NCBI GenBank assembly: GCA_037102815.1
Contig: BTPP01000002.1
Location: 868,001 to 932,000 of the forward strand
DNA from: Neurospora intermedia
Taxonomy: Eukaryota; Ascomycota; Sordariomycetes; Sordariales; Sordariaceae
DNA: 64,000 nt
Reading direction: 5' to 3'
The stretch's first letter is position 1, and each line of letters begins with the position of its first letter. Shown here piece by piece: positions 22,210 through 33,294 of the stretch. The notes beneath the pieces are model-generated. The model had not been told where the DNA came from, made no database searches, and saw nothing but the letters and a program-made list of their open reading frames with translations. The position numbers and the translations under genes were made by a program.

Positions 22210-22785
22210 TTAAAGCTTGTCCACCTGCTTCATCTCCATCCTCCCCGCTCCTCTCCCCGTGCCATTGCAGACCGTTCCATTTACCCCCCGTTTCATGTAA
22301 GGTTGGCCATCGCTATCACGAACAGGCCTTTCGCGGTGCCAAGTGACACTCCACGCTTTAACGTAGTTACACCAGCAATCGTTGGGGTCGTTGTTTTTGC
22401 AGCCGGCGAACCACAAAGCACCGTGGTGAGCGCAGTGAAGCCCTTTCGGGAGACCACTGCGGCGGGTGAGGAAGTTCAGGTGAGACTCAGAAGAAGAGGA
22501 GGCATCCTTGTCAGAGATTTCATATTCAGAGTCAGACGTGGTATAATCGGACTTGTCAGACTTGGCAGACTCGTCAATGTCCGAGCCAGGTTTCTCAGCA
22601 GTCTCTGACACCTCAGGTCGAAGACTAACAGTCGTAGTGGTAGGATGCATGATGTTGGAAATGGTTGTGGCACTAACGATGACGGTGTCCTTCTCGCCGG
22701 CCGCGGTGTTGGGAGTAATGGGAGAGGCGATGGCGGGGACCGTCGCCAGGAGCGCGGAGGTCGCGACCGTGAAGACCAGCTTCAT
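22210..22785 (-). CDS. Small secreted cysteine-containing protein
   Basis: Single exon of 191 aa. It starts with a clear signal peptide (MKLVFTVATSALLATVPAIA, cleavage near AS-PITP). A Ser/Asp/Glu/Thr-rich, probably disordered middle follows. The C-terminal 75 residues form a compact Cys-containing module: GLHCAHHGALWFAGCKN, NDCWCNYVKAW and NGTVCNGTG, giving five cysteines, two N-glycosylation sequons, a His pair and several Trp. A dibasic RR site (LTRRSG) separates the acidic middle from this module, so a Kex2-like protease could release it (inference). No family recognised; the layout resembles effector-like secreted proteins. Confidence 0.65.
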   Translation of the reverse strand: MKLVFTVATSALLATVPAIASPITPNTAAGEKDTVIVSATTISNIMHPTTTTVSLRPEVSETAEKPGSDIDESAKSDKSDYTTSDSEYEISDKDASSSSESHLNFLTRRSGLPKGLHCAHHGALWFAGCKNNDPNDCWCNYVKAWSVTWHRERPVRDSDGQPYMKRGVNGTVCNGTGRGAGRMEMKQVDKL

Positions 22786-24404
22786 GCCGGATGTTTTTCG
22801 GGATAATGTTTATGCACCAAGTATGAATCTATGGTGTTTTTTATTGAGCTTAGTAGGGGTATGAGTTCGAGGGGATGTGCCGAGGGGACCGATCAAGGGA
22901 GTTTCTCGGGGAGTGAGACGGAGAGATGAAGAGAAGGGTAGAGGATCACTTACCAAGTGGGATGGGCCTTTTAACAACTGAACATGGTAGAGTTCATGGT
23001 CATTTATCCCATGGGGGTGTATAGCCATCGAGCTTTTTTGAGGCACATTAGGATTCATGGAATGGGAGGGACTGTGCCGGTCCAGTCAGGCCATACGCTG
23101 GGCATCAGAAGACAGAGTTGCAAATTGAGGTAAAAGCACATCCCGTGGCCTTTGGTCGGAGGTTATTTCGAGATAAAGAGACCCCGGCACTGTGTTTCGA
23201 AGGCGCGGCTGATTATTTGGTTGATGACAAAGGCCACCCCGGTATCGCGGCGGTCTCTGATAGTTTCAACAGGCATGATGACGAGACCGATCATCCCTCC
23301 ACGGGATAGAACAGTAACATGAAGGCTTGATTCAATATGGTAGAGGTTCATAAAGGAGAGGGCAGCCGAAGTCTGCCACTTGACCTCATTGGCAAAAACG
23401 AAGAGTCGTGAAAGAAGGCAAGGCAAAGCAGGGGGAATTTGCGACAATCGATGTTGCCCACCCGACTGTGGTGGAGTACATACATAATTTCGGAGTAAGA
23501 TAGGCCACGAAAGCCACAAGCCAGTGACAACTTGAGTAGCCAAGAATGTCGCCTTCACTACCTAGTTTGGCTCTGGCTGGGGAAAATGAAGAGCAGACAG
23601 AGCAGATGATGACGCCGGTAGGACTAAGGGATACTGGCCCACGGCGGGACAGAGTTATATTGAGATATAATATTATATTACCATCCGGGAGGCATTATTT
23701 GGCGCAATTATCCTTTTGGTAGATGGAATGGGATCATGGTGGGAGAGTGTCTTCGAGGATGTTGTCCATGTTGGATAACTTCCAACCCTAACCCGGGAGT
23801 GGTGAGAGCAGACAGCCCCCGTCAGCGACAGTGACAGACAGTGGCACACGATGATGACCTGCAGTGGGCAGCGAATCTTAAGGGCGCGCTCAACAAAAAT
23901 GAGGATGGGGACACAGAAGATGTGAAAATGCTTGGATGCACGAATTGCAACGAGAGCATTTGGTGTATCAGAGTCGGCTTTCATCAGAGCATTCTTGCAA
24001 GTCTGGGTGCCGGAAATCGAGTCTGCCAACGTCCACTCGGTCACAGTCTTTTCGCAGTTGTGTGGCCTGTGCTTACAGGAAGGCACAGACCTCTCCGCCA
24101 AGAAAACAGCTGGACAGACTGCCAAGAATGCAGGCACTTCTCCTCCTGATTGCGCTGTGACAGAAACCGACAGAACTGGAGGAAACAACAACATGGTCGT
24201 CATTACGTGAATTCACATTTGCAGTCACGACCTACATAACAAAACATCCATCTGGTGCAGTGCTTCGTGGGTTTTCTCTTGCATCTCACTACTTTAGTTC
24301 TTACTCAATTACTACTCCTACCTTACCGTCGCAAAAGACAGCAGCGCTTTCCCCGCGCTGCGCAACATTAGTCAAGCTGGAGTCCTGTTTGCGACAAGCC
24401 CCAA
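22786..24404. other. Intergenic, possible unresolved small gene near 23.7-24.2 kb
   Basis: A 176-codon minus-strand frame (24203-23673) begins with a hydrophobic signal-like stretch and contains a GTAAGC...TTGGCAG intron-like segment, but a plus-strand frame over the same DNA is equally plausible. I do not call either. Confidence 0.3.
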
Positions 24405-26045
24405 ATGAGCGCCCAAGGAAATGGCGCCTTCCTCGAATATCATGAACCAGAAAGTACCTTACGTTCCAATTTGTATCGCTTCAGTTGTCACTGCACTCGA
24501 TCCCTTCAACGAAGAACATCCGGCTGACCTTTCCTCCTCCTTCCCCCAGTCGTCAGCATCTTGACCCTAATCTCCTTCTTCTTCTTTCTTGCCTTGTCTG
24601 AATGGATGGCCGACAAGGTACTGCGTGCAGGGCTCATTGGCCAAATCATTGTTGGCCTCATCTACGGAGTCCCCATTGGCAACATCCTGGCCCTGGAATG
24701 GCAGGAAACCTTTCTCGCCTTGGGCTACATTGGCCTCATCATCATCATCTTTGAAGGTGGTTTGACCATTCGCCTGGATCTCCTTTGGCAAAACTTGTTC
24801 CTTAGCACCAGCGCGGCGCTTCTTGGTGTGCTCACCCCGATTGCCCTGACGTTTGCCCTGTTCTATGCTGGCTTTGGCTATGGTCTGTTATCCCTTATAA
24901 CCCTGTCCAAACAAAGACACCTTGCTAACCCAACGACAGGCCCTCTCGAAGCCTTCATCGTCGGCACTGCCCTGTGCTCTACCTCCCTTGGGACCATCTT
25001 TGTCGTCATCAACAGCGCCTCGTCAAAGCATGGCTTTGCCCAGACCCGTGTCGGCACTGTACTCATCAGCGCCGCCATTCTTGACGATGTCTGCGGTCTG
25101 GTCCTTGTCAGTGTCATCTCCCAGCTGCGTGACATCGAGAATACGAACCTGGGCTGGGTCATAGGGCAGCCTATCCTTGCCAGTGGCCTCATGGCCATCC
25201 TGACGCCTCTCGCAGCCAAGTTCGTTCTGGGACCCCTGTTTCGCCTGCCAGCTATCGAGACGCGTTTCTTCCGGAAGTTCGGACACGTCGCGAACATGGT
25301 CCTGATGGTGCTGGTCCTTTGCGCGTTTCTGGCCATTGCTGCCTATGCCGGCGCAAGCGTTTTGTTTGGCGCATTCCTGGCCGGGACAGTGGTGTCGAGT
25401 TTGCCTAGCAAGCAGCATGTCTGCCCCAGTGAAGTAAGCGACACGACCGACCTTGATAGCAACGCGAAACAAAAGAGGCCAATATTCGGCGACACGTTTG
25501 AGCGATACATCCAAGACGCACAGCGCTTCATCCTTCAACCATGCTTCTTCGCCAGCATCGGCTTTTCCATTCCATTCATCGAACTTTGGACAGGAGAGGT
25601 TATCTGGAAGGGCATTGTCTTTACCATCCTCATGGTTTCTGGCAAGTTGGTTGTCGGCCTAGTGATTCCATTGTGGGATCTCATCGCAAACAGGAAGCCG
25701 GACCCCTCAGAGAAAACGCTTTCGACACCCCCGGCAAGACCAAGCTGGTCCTCAGCAGCCTTCCTTGGTACTGCCATGGTCGCGCGCGGTGAGATTGGAC
25801 TTCTCATCATTCAAATCGGCTTGAATGAGACACCGTATCTGTCGCGGAAAGCCTTTGTCATTGCAGTCTGGGCCATCGTGCTCAATACGGTCATCGGCCC
25901 AGTATCCGTCGGAACACTATTGAACCGATTTGGAAGCGCGGTCGCGGAGGATCCTCGGTGGGGAATACAAGCAATAAACGCTGGAGGCGAAGTCAATAGG
26001 AAGCCTGAGGTGGTATCCGAGGGTACTCGTACCGTGGCGCCGTAG
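24405..26045 (+). CDS. Na+/H+ (or K+/H+) antiporter, CPA superfamily
   Basis: Three exons: 24405-24453, 24550-24882 and 24940-26045, 495 aa. Exon 1 encodes MSAQGNGAFLEYHEPE; the split Ile codon joins it to VSILTLISFFFF, restoring the EYHEP-IV start typical of fungal exchangers. Intron 2 is 57 nt (GTCTGT...GCTAACC...ACAG) and in frame, so skipping it would add 19 wrong residues between GYG and PLEAF. About 12 transmembrane segments are visible. The core signature FIVGTALCSTSLGT and ILDDVCGLVL with its Asp pair resembles CPA2-type electrogenic antiporters. It exchanges protons for monovalent cations at a membrane; ion preference and location cannot be read from sequence. Confidence 0.9.
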
Positions 26046-26733
26046 CCTTTCCGAACAATCGCTCCTATCGGCGTTCCTTTGCGATCGTCAGGTGTCAGCT
26101 AGATACCATGGACCTACGATTCTGTTAAGGGTCTGGAAACTCGTCGTCTCAATTTCACTAACCTGAGATTTCGATGCATTGCATCAACAGGCTAACTTCC
26201 TTCTTCCGTTGCCCTGTGACTGTCGACATACCCACCAATGCTCCCATACGGGCTTTCTACCTTCGCGGCTGAATCCAGCGCCCGCGGCTCACAAACTCGG
26301 TTCGACTCTCGGCACCACACCTCGAAGCAGCTTCATATTACCGTCCCAGCAGTAGCAGCTCCAGTATATTGGTCTTCCAAATATAGAAACATTGAGCCTC
26401 CATGTGCCATTTCCTCAACAACCAAAGATCTCAGCAGCATCTTCTGATCATGAACGACGGCCAAATTTTCCAGGAACCAGGTAGAAATCGATGCAGGGAG
26501 GTCATGTCCACCAAGCATACCGTGTCTACGGGTCCATTTCTTTGACAGGCCTCTACATCGTCGGACGATACATCGCGAAGCATCCGGGTTCAGCACGGGC
26601 GCAGTCGTCGCCTTCGTGGTCTGGCCAGGTGTTTTATGCGCCAGGCATATAAATCGCCATCACCATTTGCGCTTGATTTAACAGCGGCGGTGGTGCTATT
26701 ACTGCCCGCTTCTCCTTTCTTTCGGTAGCCGCG
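26046..26733. other. Intergenic antiporter-protease
   Basis: Promoter region of the protease. A TATAAA-like GCATATAAATC sits at about 26645, some 90 nt before its ATG, a plausible TATA box. No other gene seen. Confidence 0.45.
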
Positions 26734-28899
26734 ATGTTCCAGTTTCACCTTTGGGCCCTTCTCAGGCTCTTTGCTCTTCTCTCTTCGTTGGCTATTGCCT
26801 CAAGAATCGTTCTTGAAGAAGCCGGCCATCTACCGGCGGGGTGGAAGGTCGATCGCCATGCCACCGCTTCCGATCGGATACAACTGTCCATCGCGCTGAA
26901 AGAAGCCGGGATAGAAGAGCTGAAAAGACGTCTCTTACAGCAATTTACATCTGACGACCACCCTAACAGCCGTCATCTTACAAAGGAAGAGGTTGAGCAA
27001 CACCGTCAACCAGATCAGAGGTCAGTCACAGCGGTGGGCCGTTGGCTACAGTCCCACGGTATCAAAAGCTACAAGGCGGACAATAGCTGGATCACCTTCG
27101 ACGCTACAGCTGCTACAGTCCAGGCGCTCTTTGAAGCCGACCTAGCTTACTACTCGTACAACGGTGACCCCAGCGCCCAAATCCTCCGTGCCCGCTCTTA
27201 CACCATCCCCAAGTGGCTCAACGACGACATCGACTTTGTCTACCCGCTTACACATTTCATGCCTCTTCGCAACCGTAACGACAGCACCCTTCGCGTCAGC
27301 CGTCGCCAGCCAACTCAACCCAAACTGTCGGCCCGAGGGGACTTCTTTGCCCCTCCTTGCTGGACTGGTACATTCCCCGGCTGCATTCGCAAGCTCTATA
27401 ACCTTACCTACACTCAACCTCCCGACTCTCGCTCCCCCTCCCCGGTGCGTTTCGGCATCGCTGGTTTCTTGGAACAATACATCACTCATCGCGACATAAC
27501 CTCTTTCCTAGCCACCTACGCACCTGAACTAGTCCCTCCTACACCCACTCCGTCCCGGGGCGGCAGCGGGGGTAGTTTGACGCTCCCTCCCGCCACAAAC
27601 ACCACCACCGAGCCTCCCTACAACATCACCATAACCCTCCTGAACAACGCCACCCCTTGGGATCCGCACTCCACCGACCCCGCCCTCTCCGGCCTCGAAG
27701 CCAACCTCGACGTACAGTACGCTCTCAGTCTGGGTCATCCTACTCAAGTCATCTACTATGCTACTGGTGGGCGCGGGACCAAACTCGACTCTTCCGGCCG
27801 TCCTCTCCCTATGAACGATCCTAGAGCGAACAACGAGCCCTTCCTCGAGTTCTTGCAAGCCCTTCTCGCATTACCGGACAACCAAATACCGCACGTTCTG
27901 AGCATCAGCTATGCAGACGACGAGCAGTCCGTCCCACGAAGATACGCTCACAGAGTATGCGACCTCTTCGCTGCCTTGGCAGCACGCGGTACTTCGGTAC
28001 TCGTGGCAACTGGCGACGGGGGAGCAGCAGGCATCGGCTTCTCGGCCGGAGGCGGCGACAGTTGCATCAAGAATGATGGATCAGGCAGACGGGCATTCGT
28101 GCCCACGTTCCCTGCTTCTTGTCCCTGGGTTACCAGTGTAGGAGCAACTGATAACACGGCCTTAAACCTGACCGGCGCTGCGTTTTCCAGCGGTGGCTTC
28201 AGCGAGTACTTTGATCGTCCTCTCTGGCAGCGAGCGGCAGTAGACCCTTATGTCTCCAGCCTTCTCCGCTCTCAGTCAAGCAAACCGGGTCAGCCAACTC
28301 AACCCCGTGATCCGAAAGAAGTCTACTTCTCTCACAACGGGCGCGGTACCCCAGACATCTCCGCCATCGGTTCAGGTTTCCAGATCATGCACCGCGGAGA
28401 GATGATAGAAGTACGCGGGACGAGTGCGTCAACGCCGGTGGTGGCGACTATGGTGGCGCTGGTGAATGATCAACGCTTGCGACAAGGAAAGAGGAGTCTG
28501 GGGTGGTTGAATGGGTATTTGTACTTGGACCCAAGGGTGCGAGGGGTGTTGACGGATGTGAAGTGGGGACGAAGTGAGGGATGTGTCTTTCCTGGGAAAG
28601 CGATGGAGGAGGACAAGGTGGAAGGCAAGAGAAAGGTGAGAGGTCGAAGGCACAACGTGGTAAAGCAGAAGCAGGGGAACTCAACAGAGGATGGCGGTAC
28701 ACATGAAGAAGGTGAAGAGAGTGAGGGACATGGAGAGGAATGGGGATGGGATGGTGAAGTTGAAGTGAGAGAGGGAGAGCAGAGTGGAAATGTTGTTTTG
28801 GGAGGATGGGATGCGAAGAAGGGGTGGGATCCTGTAACGGGGTTGGGAGTTCCTGGTGACTTTCAGGAGATGTTAAAGGTCTTGGGCAGTGTTTTATAA
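26734..28899 (+). CDS. Sedolisin family (S53) secreted serine peptidase, tripeptidyl-peptidase-like
   Basis: Single exon, 721 aa. Signal peptide MFQFHLWALLRLFALLSSLAIA, then a pro-kumamolisin activation domain to about residue 200, followed by the S53 catalytic domain. The catalytic set is complete: E322 and D326 in GLEANLDVQYA, oxyanion D428 in ATGDGG and S564 in RGTSASTP. The C-terminal Ca2+ site motif GWDPVTGLGVP is present. These enzymes act at acidic pH outside the cell or in the vacuole and remove tripeptides. Oddity: about 70 residues of charged, low-complexity Gly/Glu/Lys sequence (nt 28591-28800) lie between the first Ca-site segment (SEGC) and GWDPVTG, where relatives have a short loop. 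No convincing intron removes it. Confidence 0.92.
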   Translation: MFQFHLWALLRLFALLSSLAIASRIVLEEAGHLPAGWKVDRHATASDRIQLSIALKEAGIEELKRRLLQQFTSDDHPNSRHLTKEEVEQHRQPDQRSVTAVGRWLQSHGIKSYKADNSWITFDATAATVQALFEADLAYYSYNGDPSAQILRARSYTIPKWLNDDIDFVYPLTHFMPLRNRNDSTLRVSRRQPTQPKLSARGDFFAPPCWTGTFPGCIRKLYNLTYTQPPDSRSPSPVRFGIAGFLEQYITHRDITSFLATYAPELVPPTPTPSRGGSGGSLTLPPATNTTTEPPYNITITLLNNATPWDPHSTDPALSGLEANLDVQYALSLGHPTQVIYYATGGRGTKLDSSGRPLPMNDPRANNEPFLEFLQALLALPDNQIPHVLSISYADDEQSVPRRYAHRVCDLFAALAARGTSVLVATGDGGAAGIGFSAGGGDSCIKNDGSGRRAFVPTFPASCPWVTSVGATDNTALNLTGAAFSSGGFSEYFDRPLWQRAAVDPYVSSLLRSQSSKPGQPTQPRDPKEVYFSHNGRGTPDISAIGSGFQIMHRGEMIEVRGTSASTPVVATMVALVNDQRLRQGKRSLGWLNGYLYLDPRVRGVLTDVKWGRSEGCVFPGKAMEEDKVEGKRKVRGRRHNVVKQKQGNSTEDGGTHEEGEESEGHGEEWGWDGEVEVREGEQSGNVVLGGWDAKKGWDPVTGLGVPGDFQEMLKVLGSVL

Positions 28900-29379
28900 A
28901 GGCAACTCCTGCCTACCCACACTATGCAGAGACATATTTCACCAGATGACAACTGAGAGTAATTTCAGGATTGTGTACAGTAGAGGCATGTTTTCCAGGC
29001 AAATGGTCGTCAGAATAAAATCGACACGCCACGCTTCATTACATCACACTCTCTTTTTCCTCTCCGAAGGAACTCAAAGATCTTTCCTGCATTCAAGAAT
29101 CCCTGCAGACTCTGGCAAATGTGATTCCAGCTCACCACGATGGTGTATCACGGCAATGTATCAAGCCAAAATTTTCCCGTTCAATGATCCTCGACACGAA
29201 CCACGTGTGCAAGTCCGAATATTTAGATGGTGTTTCGACACCTGTGAGAGGTGCGCGCGAGTGGGATTGAAGGACTCAACCTGAACCTGAGCCTGAGCAT
29301 TTACATAGATCTAAACTGAAATCTACTCATACACCATGTATACATCTTTCCTTCGTTCGTGCCCGTGTTTTCTTTTCCC

Positions 29380-29393
29380 TTTTTTTTTTTTTT

Positions 29394-29424
<31 letters not shown>

Positions 29425-29430
29425 GGGGGG
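29380..29430. repeat. T24-G27 composite homopolymer
   Basis: A run of 24 T directly followed by 27 G. The G run could form G-quadruplex structure on the plus strand. Exact lengths are prone to sequencing error. Confidence 0.9.
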
Positions 29431-29699
29431 TGGATGGGGAGGGAAAGGATTCTTGAGGGTGCTTCTCGGCTTGTAGAGAATTCGGGACGGGCTTTTTTCG
29501 GCATGTTTTCGTGAACTTCGTGTTTGGTTCGTTTGTTGGGGATTTATACAGGAAGTTAATTAAACAAATGATACTGGAAGTGTTGAGTATTTTATCCTGG
29601 ACTGCAGGCGATAGGATGTTTGATGATGTTATGGTTGAATGTTGGTTGTGGTACAGGTGGTGTGTGAGTGGTGAAGATGGATGATGTTTAAAGGATTGT

Positions 29700-29847
29700 T
29701 GAAGTTCGTCGGCGGTGGAAGTTTAGGTGGTGGTGAACTTGGTTGATGGCGTAGGTTGGTTGATGGCGTAAGTTCGTTGGCGGTGCGTGTCAGTCGGTGC
29801 TGAACTTGGTTGGTGGCGTAAGTTAGTTGGTGGTAATCTTTGTTGGT
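29700..29847. repeat. Degenerate tandem repeat (GGTTGATGGCGTAAGTT type)
   Basis: Several diverged copies of a unit containing GAACTTGGTTGRTGGCGTARGTT within about 150 bp. No coding role seen. Confidence 0.6.
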
Positions 29848-31120
29848 AAGGGAAGAATGTTATTTCGAAAGGCAGAACAAGAGATTCAATCTGGTGATGG
29901 CTTCAAGGCTTTCTTTTGCTTGCACGGTAAATCGTTTTTGTTGCGCATTCATGATGATACGGCGTGAAAGATAGTGTAAATACAGTATCTGTGGATGTTA
30001 ACGCAACGTAAATTCAAGATTTCACAAATAATTCTTTTGCCATTTCGTCTTTCTCTTTCACACGAAACAACGAAGTTCTGACCAAAATCTTACTTGGCTT
30101 GGCTTTGCTTTCCGGCTTCCTTGCTTTTTTTTTTATCTTCTCTTTTTATCTGCATCGGTGTTTTGGTTTGTATTCGAGACAGCTGCGGCCCGTTGGGCGA
30201 AACCGGAGGGAAGACGGCGGGAGGAGGGGCAGGCGCCACCGGGCCGTACCGTACCGTACCCCGCCTTCCCCGCCGAAATCAACGGCCCGCGTCACGCGTG
30301 CGGAGCTCAGCGGAGCGCTTTCGCACCTCCTGCCACTCATCCAACAACCCCCCCCTCAGCAGGTCGTGCCTGGCGATCATCATCAACCACACAAGCTCGA
30401 CTCTTTACTTTTTCCTCGATTTTACTCTTTTATTGTCCTTTTTTACTTTTTTGATCGGCCCGTCCCTAGCCACGACGCTGGTGCGAATCATGCCCACACC
30501 TACTCGGTCCGTCGCCCGCCCTAGGGCTGTATCAGGAAGGCGTCGTGGAGACCGTTCGCTATCAGGAGCATAGCTAGTGCGCGGAGCGGATCTAATGGCG
30601 GGGCCATCGTTCTAAGTCCGTCCTGGTCGAAAAGCATGAGTGCTTCAACAAAGTCATGGCTTCTTGCCTAGAGGTAGTGTACATACATGGTATGTCAGTT
30701 CAGTAGGATACCGGGAGACGTACAGCGTTCTCCCACCTTGAAGATGTTGATTGCTGACACGACGCGACAAACACAGAACCGCCAATCTCAGCTCTGATAC
30801 CGCGTGGCCGTCGACATAAACACAATGATCCCTGATCCCGTCGGGATAAGGTTGTGCTCGCGTTCCAAATAAACGTACCTCGGCAAGACCTGAGCTTCAA
30901 CTTCAAGGGGCTAGATGCCGATTGCCGAACTGGGAAAGTTGACTCGCAGTATTTCGCAAGTATAGAAATATCTCCGAGTATCCGGGTTGAACAGGTTTCC
31001 ACTTCCCAGCTCCCAATCCCGTCAATCACTGCGGGGCAACGGCTCAACGGCTTCCCACTCCGACCGCTAATACCCTGAGTGTTTGCATCGTCGAATATAG
31101 GCCGCACAACCTCCACTGAC

Positions 31121-31136
31121 GGTTACCGTTCCCGAC
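31121..31136 (+). promoter_or_regulatory. GGTTACCGTTCCCGAC block upstream of MT1
   Basis: Matches blocks upstream of MT2, MT5 and MT6. A second block, GCCTCGAAGGTCTTGG (31239), lies 118 nt further, exactly as upstream of MT6. Either a binding site or remnant of the duplicated promoter. Confidence 0.5.
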
Positions 31137-31525
31137 GAACTCTCGCCCTGCGAAGGCGATGGCTCCAAGATTCTGGCCATTGGGTATTTGTGCCCACTCT
31201 GTAAGGGGCAGCCGAAGTCAACGAGCGTTCGCAGACAAGCCTCGAAGGTCTTGGTTTGGGCTAAGGCCGGGGAAAAATCGGGGTCCCCCCAAGCTTTCAC
31301 GACACGGAAGGGGAACAACCTGGAAAGAGGAGCTATCAGGGACTTAAGGCTCCACAGCATGCAGACGCGATTCTTCGGACCGACATGTTAATTGGTCTAG
31401 CATGTTGACCCCTGATCATTGACAGCCACACCCGTTGTCCGTTCCGGTGATATCGCGTGGTCGGGTATCACCAGTTGCATGATCCTAGACCCAAAAGAGG
31501 AAGGCATATCAGAGAATCCACGTTT

Positions 31526-31548
31526 CTTGCGCAACCTTCCTCAGTGGA
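31526..31548 (+). promoter_or_regulatory. Proximal TGCG...CAGTGGA box of MT1
   Basis: CTTGCGCA followed by CAGTGGA, the latter starting 195 nt before the ATG. Related sequences occupy similar positions before all six methyltransferase genes. Confidence 0.5.
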
Positions 31549-31736
31549 CTGAGCACCAAAAACACCCGGGGCATGTTGTGCGCGCCAGATGGTGGCCTCT
31601 TTTGCGGTGTTAAGTACAATACTCCCCTCGAGTCCCCTCCTCAAGTTCCACCCTGTCATGCTTCGGGCACAACGACCTTGACGCAGACATCTGTTTACCT
31701 CTGATTACCTTACTTTCCCTACCCAGCGTCGCGAAC

Positions 31737-33294
31737 ATGGCGTCCAGTCCCAAGAGCCTCAAGAGCGACCAAGCGTCCAACCCACCGGCACCCGTTGTCT
31801 CTGCTCCTGGCCCAACACCGCTCACTGTCGAGGAACAGAACGCAGCTGGTCTTCTCCCAGCTTCGCATTGGGCAGCTCAACCTGTAAGTCACAGGTGTAA
31901 TGCATCTTTCCATGACAAGAATTAACACTCTCGTTCGTAGCTCGAAGAAGACGATACAGTAGATGATGGCGCCTCTTCACTCGGCTCCTTCATTTCGAGC
32001 TCCGCTTCCTTAAGTTCGACTATCTTTCAGTACCGCACTATCCATGGAAGGACTTACCACGGTGATGTTGGCAATGCCGAGTCATATGAGCCCAATGACC
32101 AACGTCACGTCGAGGCCATGGAAATCTTGTAAGTGACAACTGTACCCATGGCTTTGCAGGATTGGAGTTGACCCTATGCTGACGTTATACATGCATCAAA
32201 AAGCCACCACGCCATGTTGGTTCAGCTGGATGGAAAGCTCTACCTTTCACCACTTGATAAGAAGAAGATTCATAAAGTGCTGGACGTTGGGACAGGCAGT
32301 GGCCTGTGGGCCATGTAAGTTTTCCTGCACATTCTGTTCATTACACCCGAGCCGCCTGAAGCGACCATGTGATCGGTCCCCGTCTCCGCAACCGTGGATT
32401 ACGAGCTTGGCATCCGTCACAGATCACAGAAGTCATCATGTCGAGCCACAACAACCGAGGGGACTTGCACCTTTGTCAAACTTGTCTTTACGCGTTCGCT
32501 GTGACCGACCACACAGTGCGGTGTCACCATCTTGATTACGACCGTACTAACCGACGCTTACTATTTGTTGTAGTGATTTTGCCGACGAATACCCCAACAC
32601 GGAAGTCATTGGCACCGACGTTTCCCCCATCCAGCCTTCCTGGGTTCCTCCCAATGTGAAGTTCGAAATCGACGACTGCAATCTAGACTGGACATATGCC
32701 GAGAATAGCTTCGATTTTATCCACATGCGCATGTTGGCAGGCGTTGTTAACGACTGGGATAAGCTGTTCCGTAACGCGTTCCGGTGTTGTAAGCCGGGCG
32801 GTTATGTAGAAAGCATTGGCAGTAGTATCCATTTCTTGAGTGATGATGGATCGGTTAAGGAAGGTACTGCTATGCATCAATGGGGCAAGGTTTTGGGCGA
32901 GGCTGGCAAGAAATTGGGAAGACCGTTCAATGTGTATGAGGACAATTTGCAACGCAAGGGTATGGAAGCGGCCGGATTTGTTGACATTGAGTTCAAGGAT
33001 ATTCAATGTCCCCTGGGGGTCTGGCATCCTGAGAAGAAAGCGGCAGAAAGGGGGCTGTGGTATAAGTTGGCAATCGAGGAAGATCTTGAGGGTAAGTTTC
33101 TTTCATCGAGACCAGATGTTGAGTTTATACTAACAAGTGGGGCAGGGTACCTCAACTACCTTCTCAATGTTGTCATGGGCTGGACTCCAGAGGAAACCAA
33201 GAGGTTTGCTGCCCACGCCAAGAAGGAGTGGAACAATCCCAAGATTCACGGCTATTTCTGGCTGCGTGTGATGTACGGTCGCAAACCAGAATAA
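31737..33294 (+). CDS. SAM-dependent methyltransferase MT1 (LaeA/UMTA type)
   Basis: Five exons: 31737-31883, 31941-32128, 32204-32314, 32574-33091 and 33146-33294, 370 aa. It carries the array's full set of four introns. The N-terminus is Ser/Pro-rich, then AAGLLPASHWAAQP, HGRTYH, and NDQRHVEAME-HH, all conserved in the six paralogs and typical of fungal UMTA/TAM-domain methyltransferases. SAM-binding motif I is VLDVGTGSGLWAI (137-149), followed by [17 protein letters not shown] and FDFIHMRMLAGVV. Class I Rossmann fold. LaeA relatives influence secondary metabolism and development, but the substrates of UMTA enzymes are mostly unknown. An 11-nt G run follows the stop codon. Intron 4 uses GTAAGT and an ATACTAAC branch site. 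Confidence 0.92.

Larger units (their letters stand above)
28900..31736. other. Long intergenic region before the methyltransferase array
   Basis: Holds the T24G27 tract, a degenerate tandem repeat, a GC-rich block with GTACC repeats (30241-30265) that resembles 50271-50296, and upstream blocks shared with other methyltransferase genes (31121 and 31239). No gene supported; frames near 30.1-30.6 kb lack domains. Confidence 0.5.

Noticed and set aside
21763-22608. 281-codon plus-strand frame
   Set aside because: Overlaps the minus-strand secreted-protein gene antisense, lacks a domain and is His/Pro/Ser-rich like a shadow.
23673-24203. 176-codon minus-strand frame with a signal-like start and a possible 54-nt intron
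   Set aside because: Plus-strand frames over the same DNA look equally protein-like, and no family or conserved cysteine pattern could be matched.
28634-28690. GTGAGA donor as a way to splice out the sedolisin insertion
   Set aside because: No good branch site or acceptor restores the family sequence in frame.
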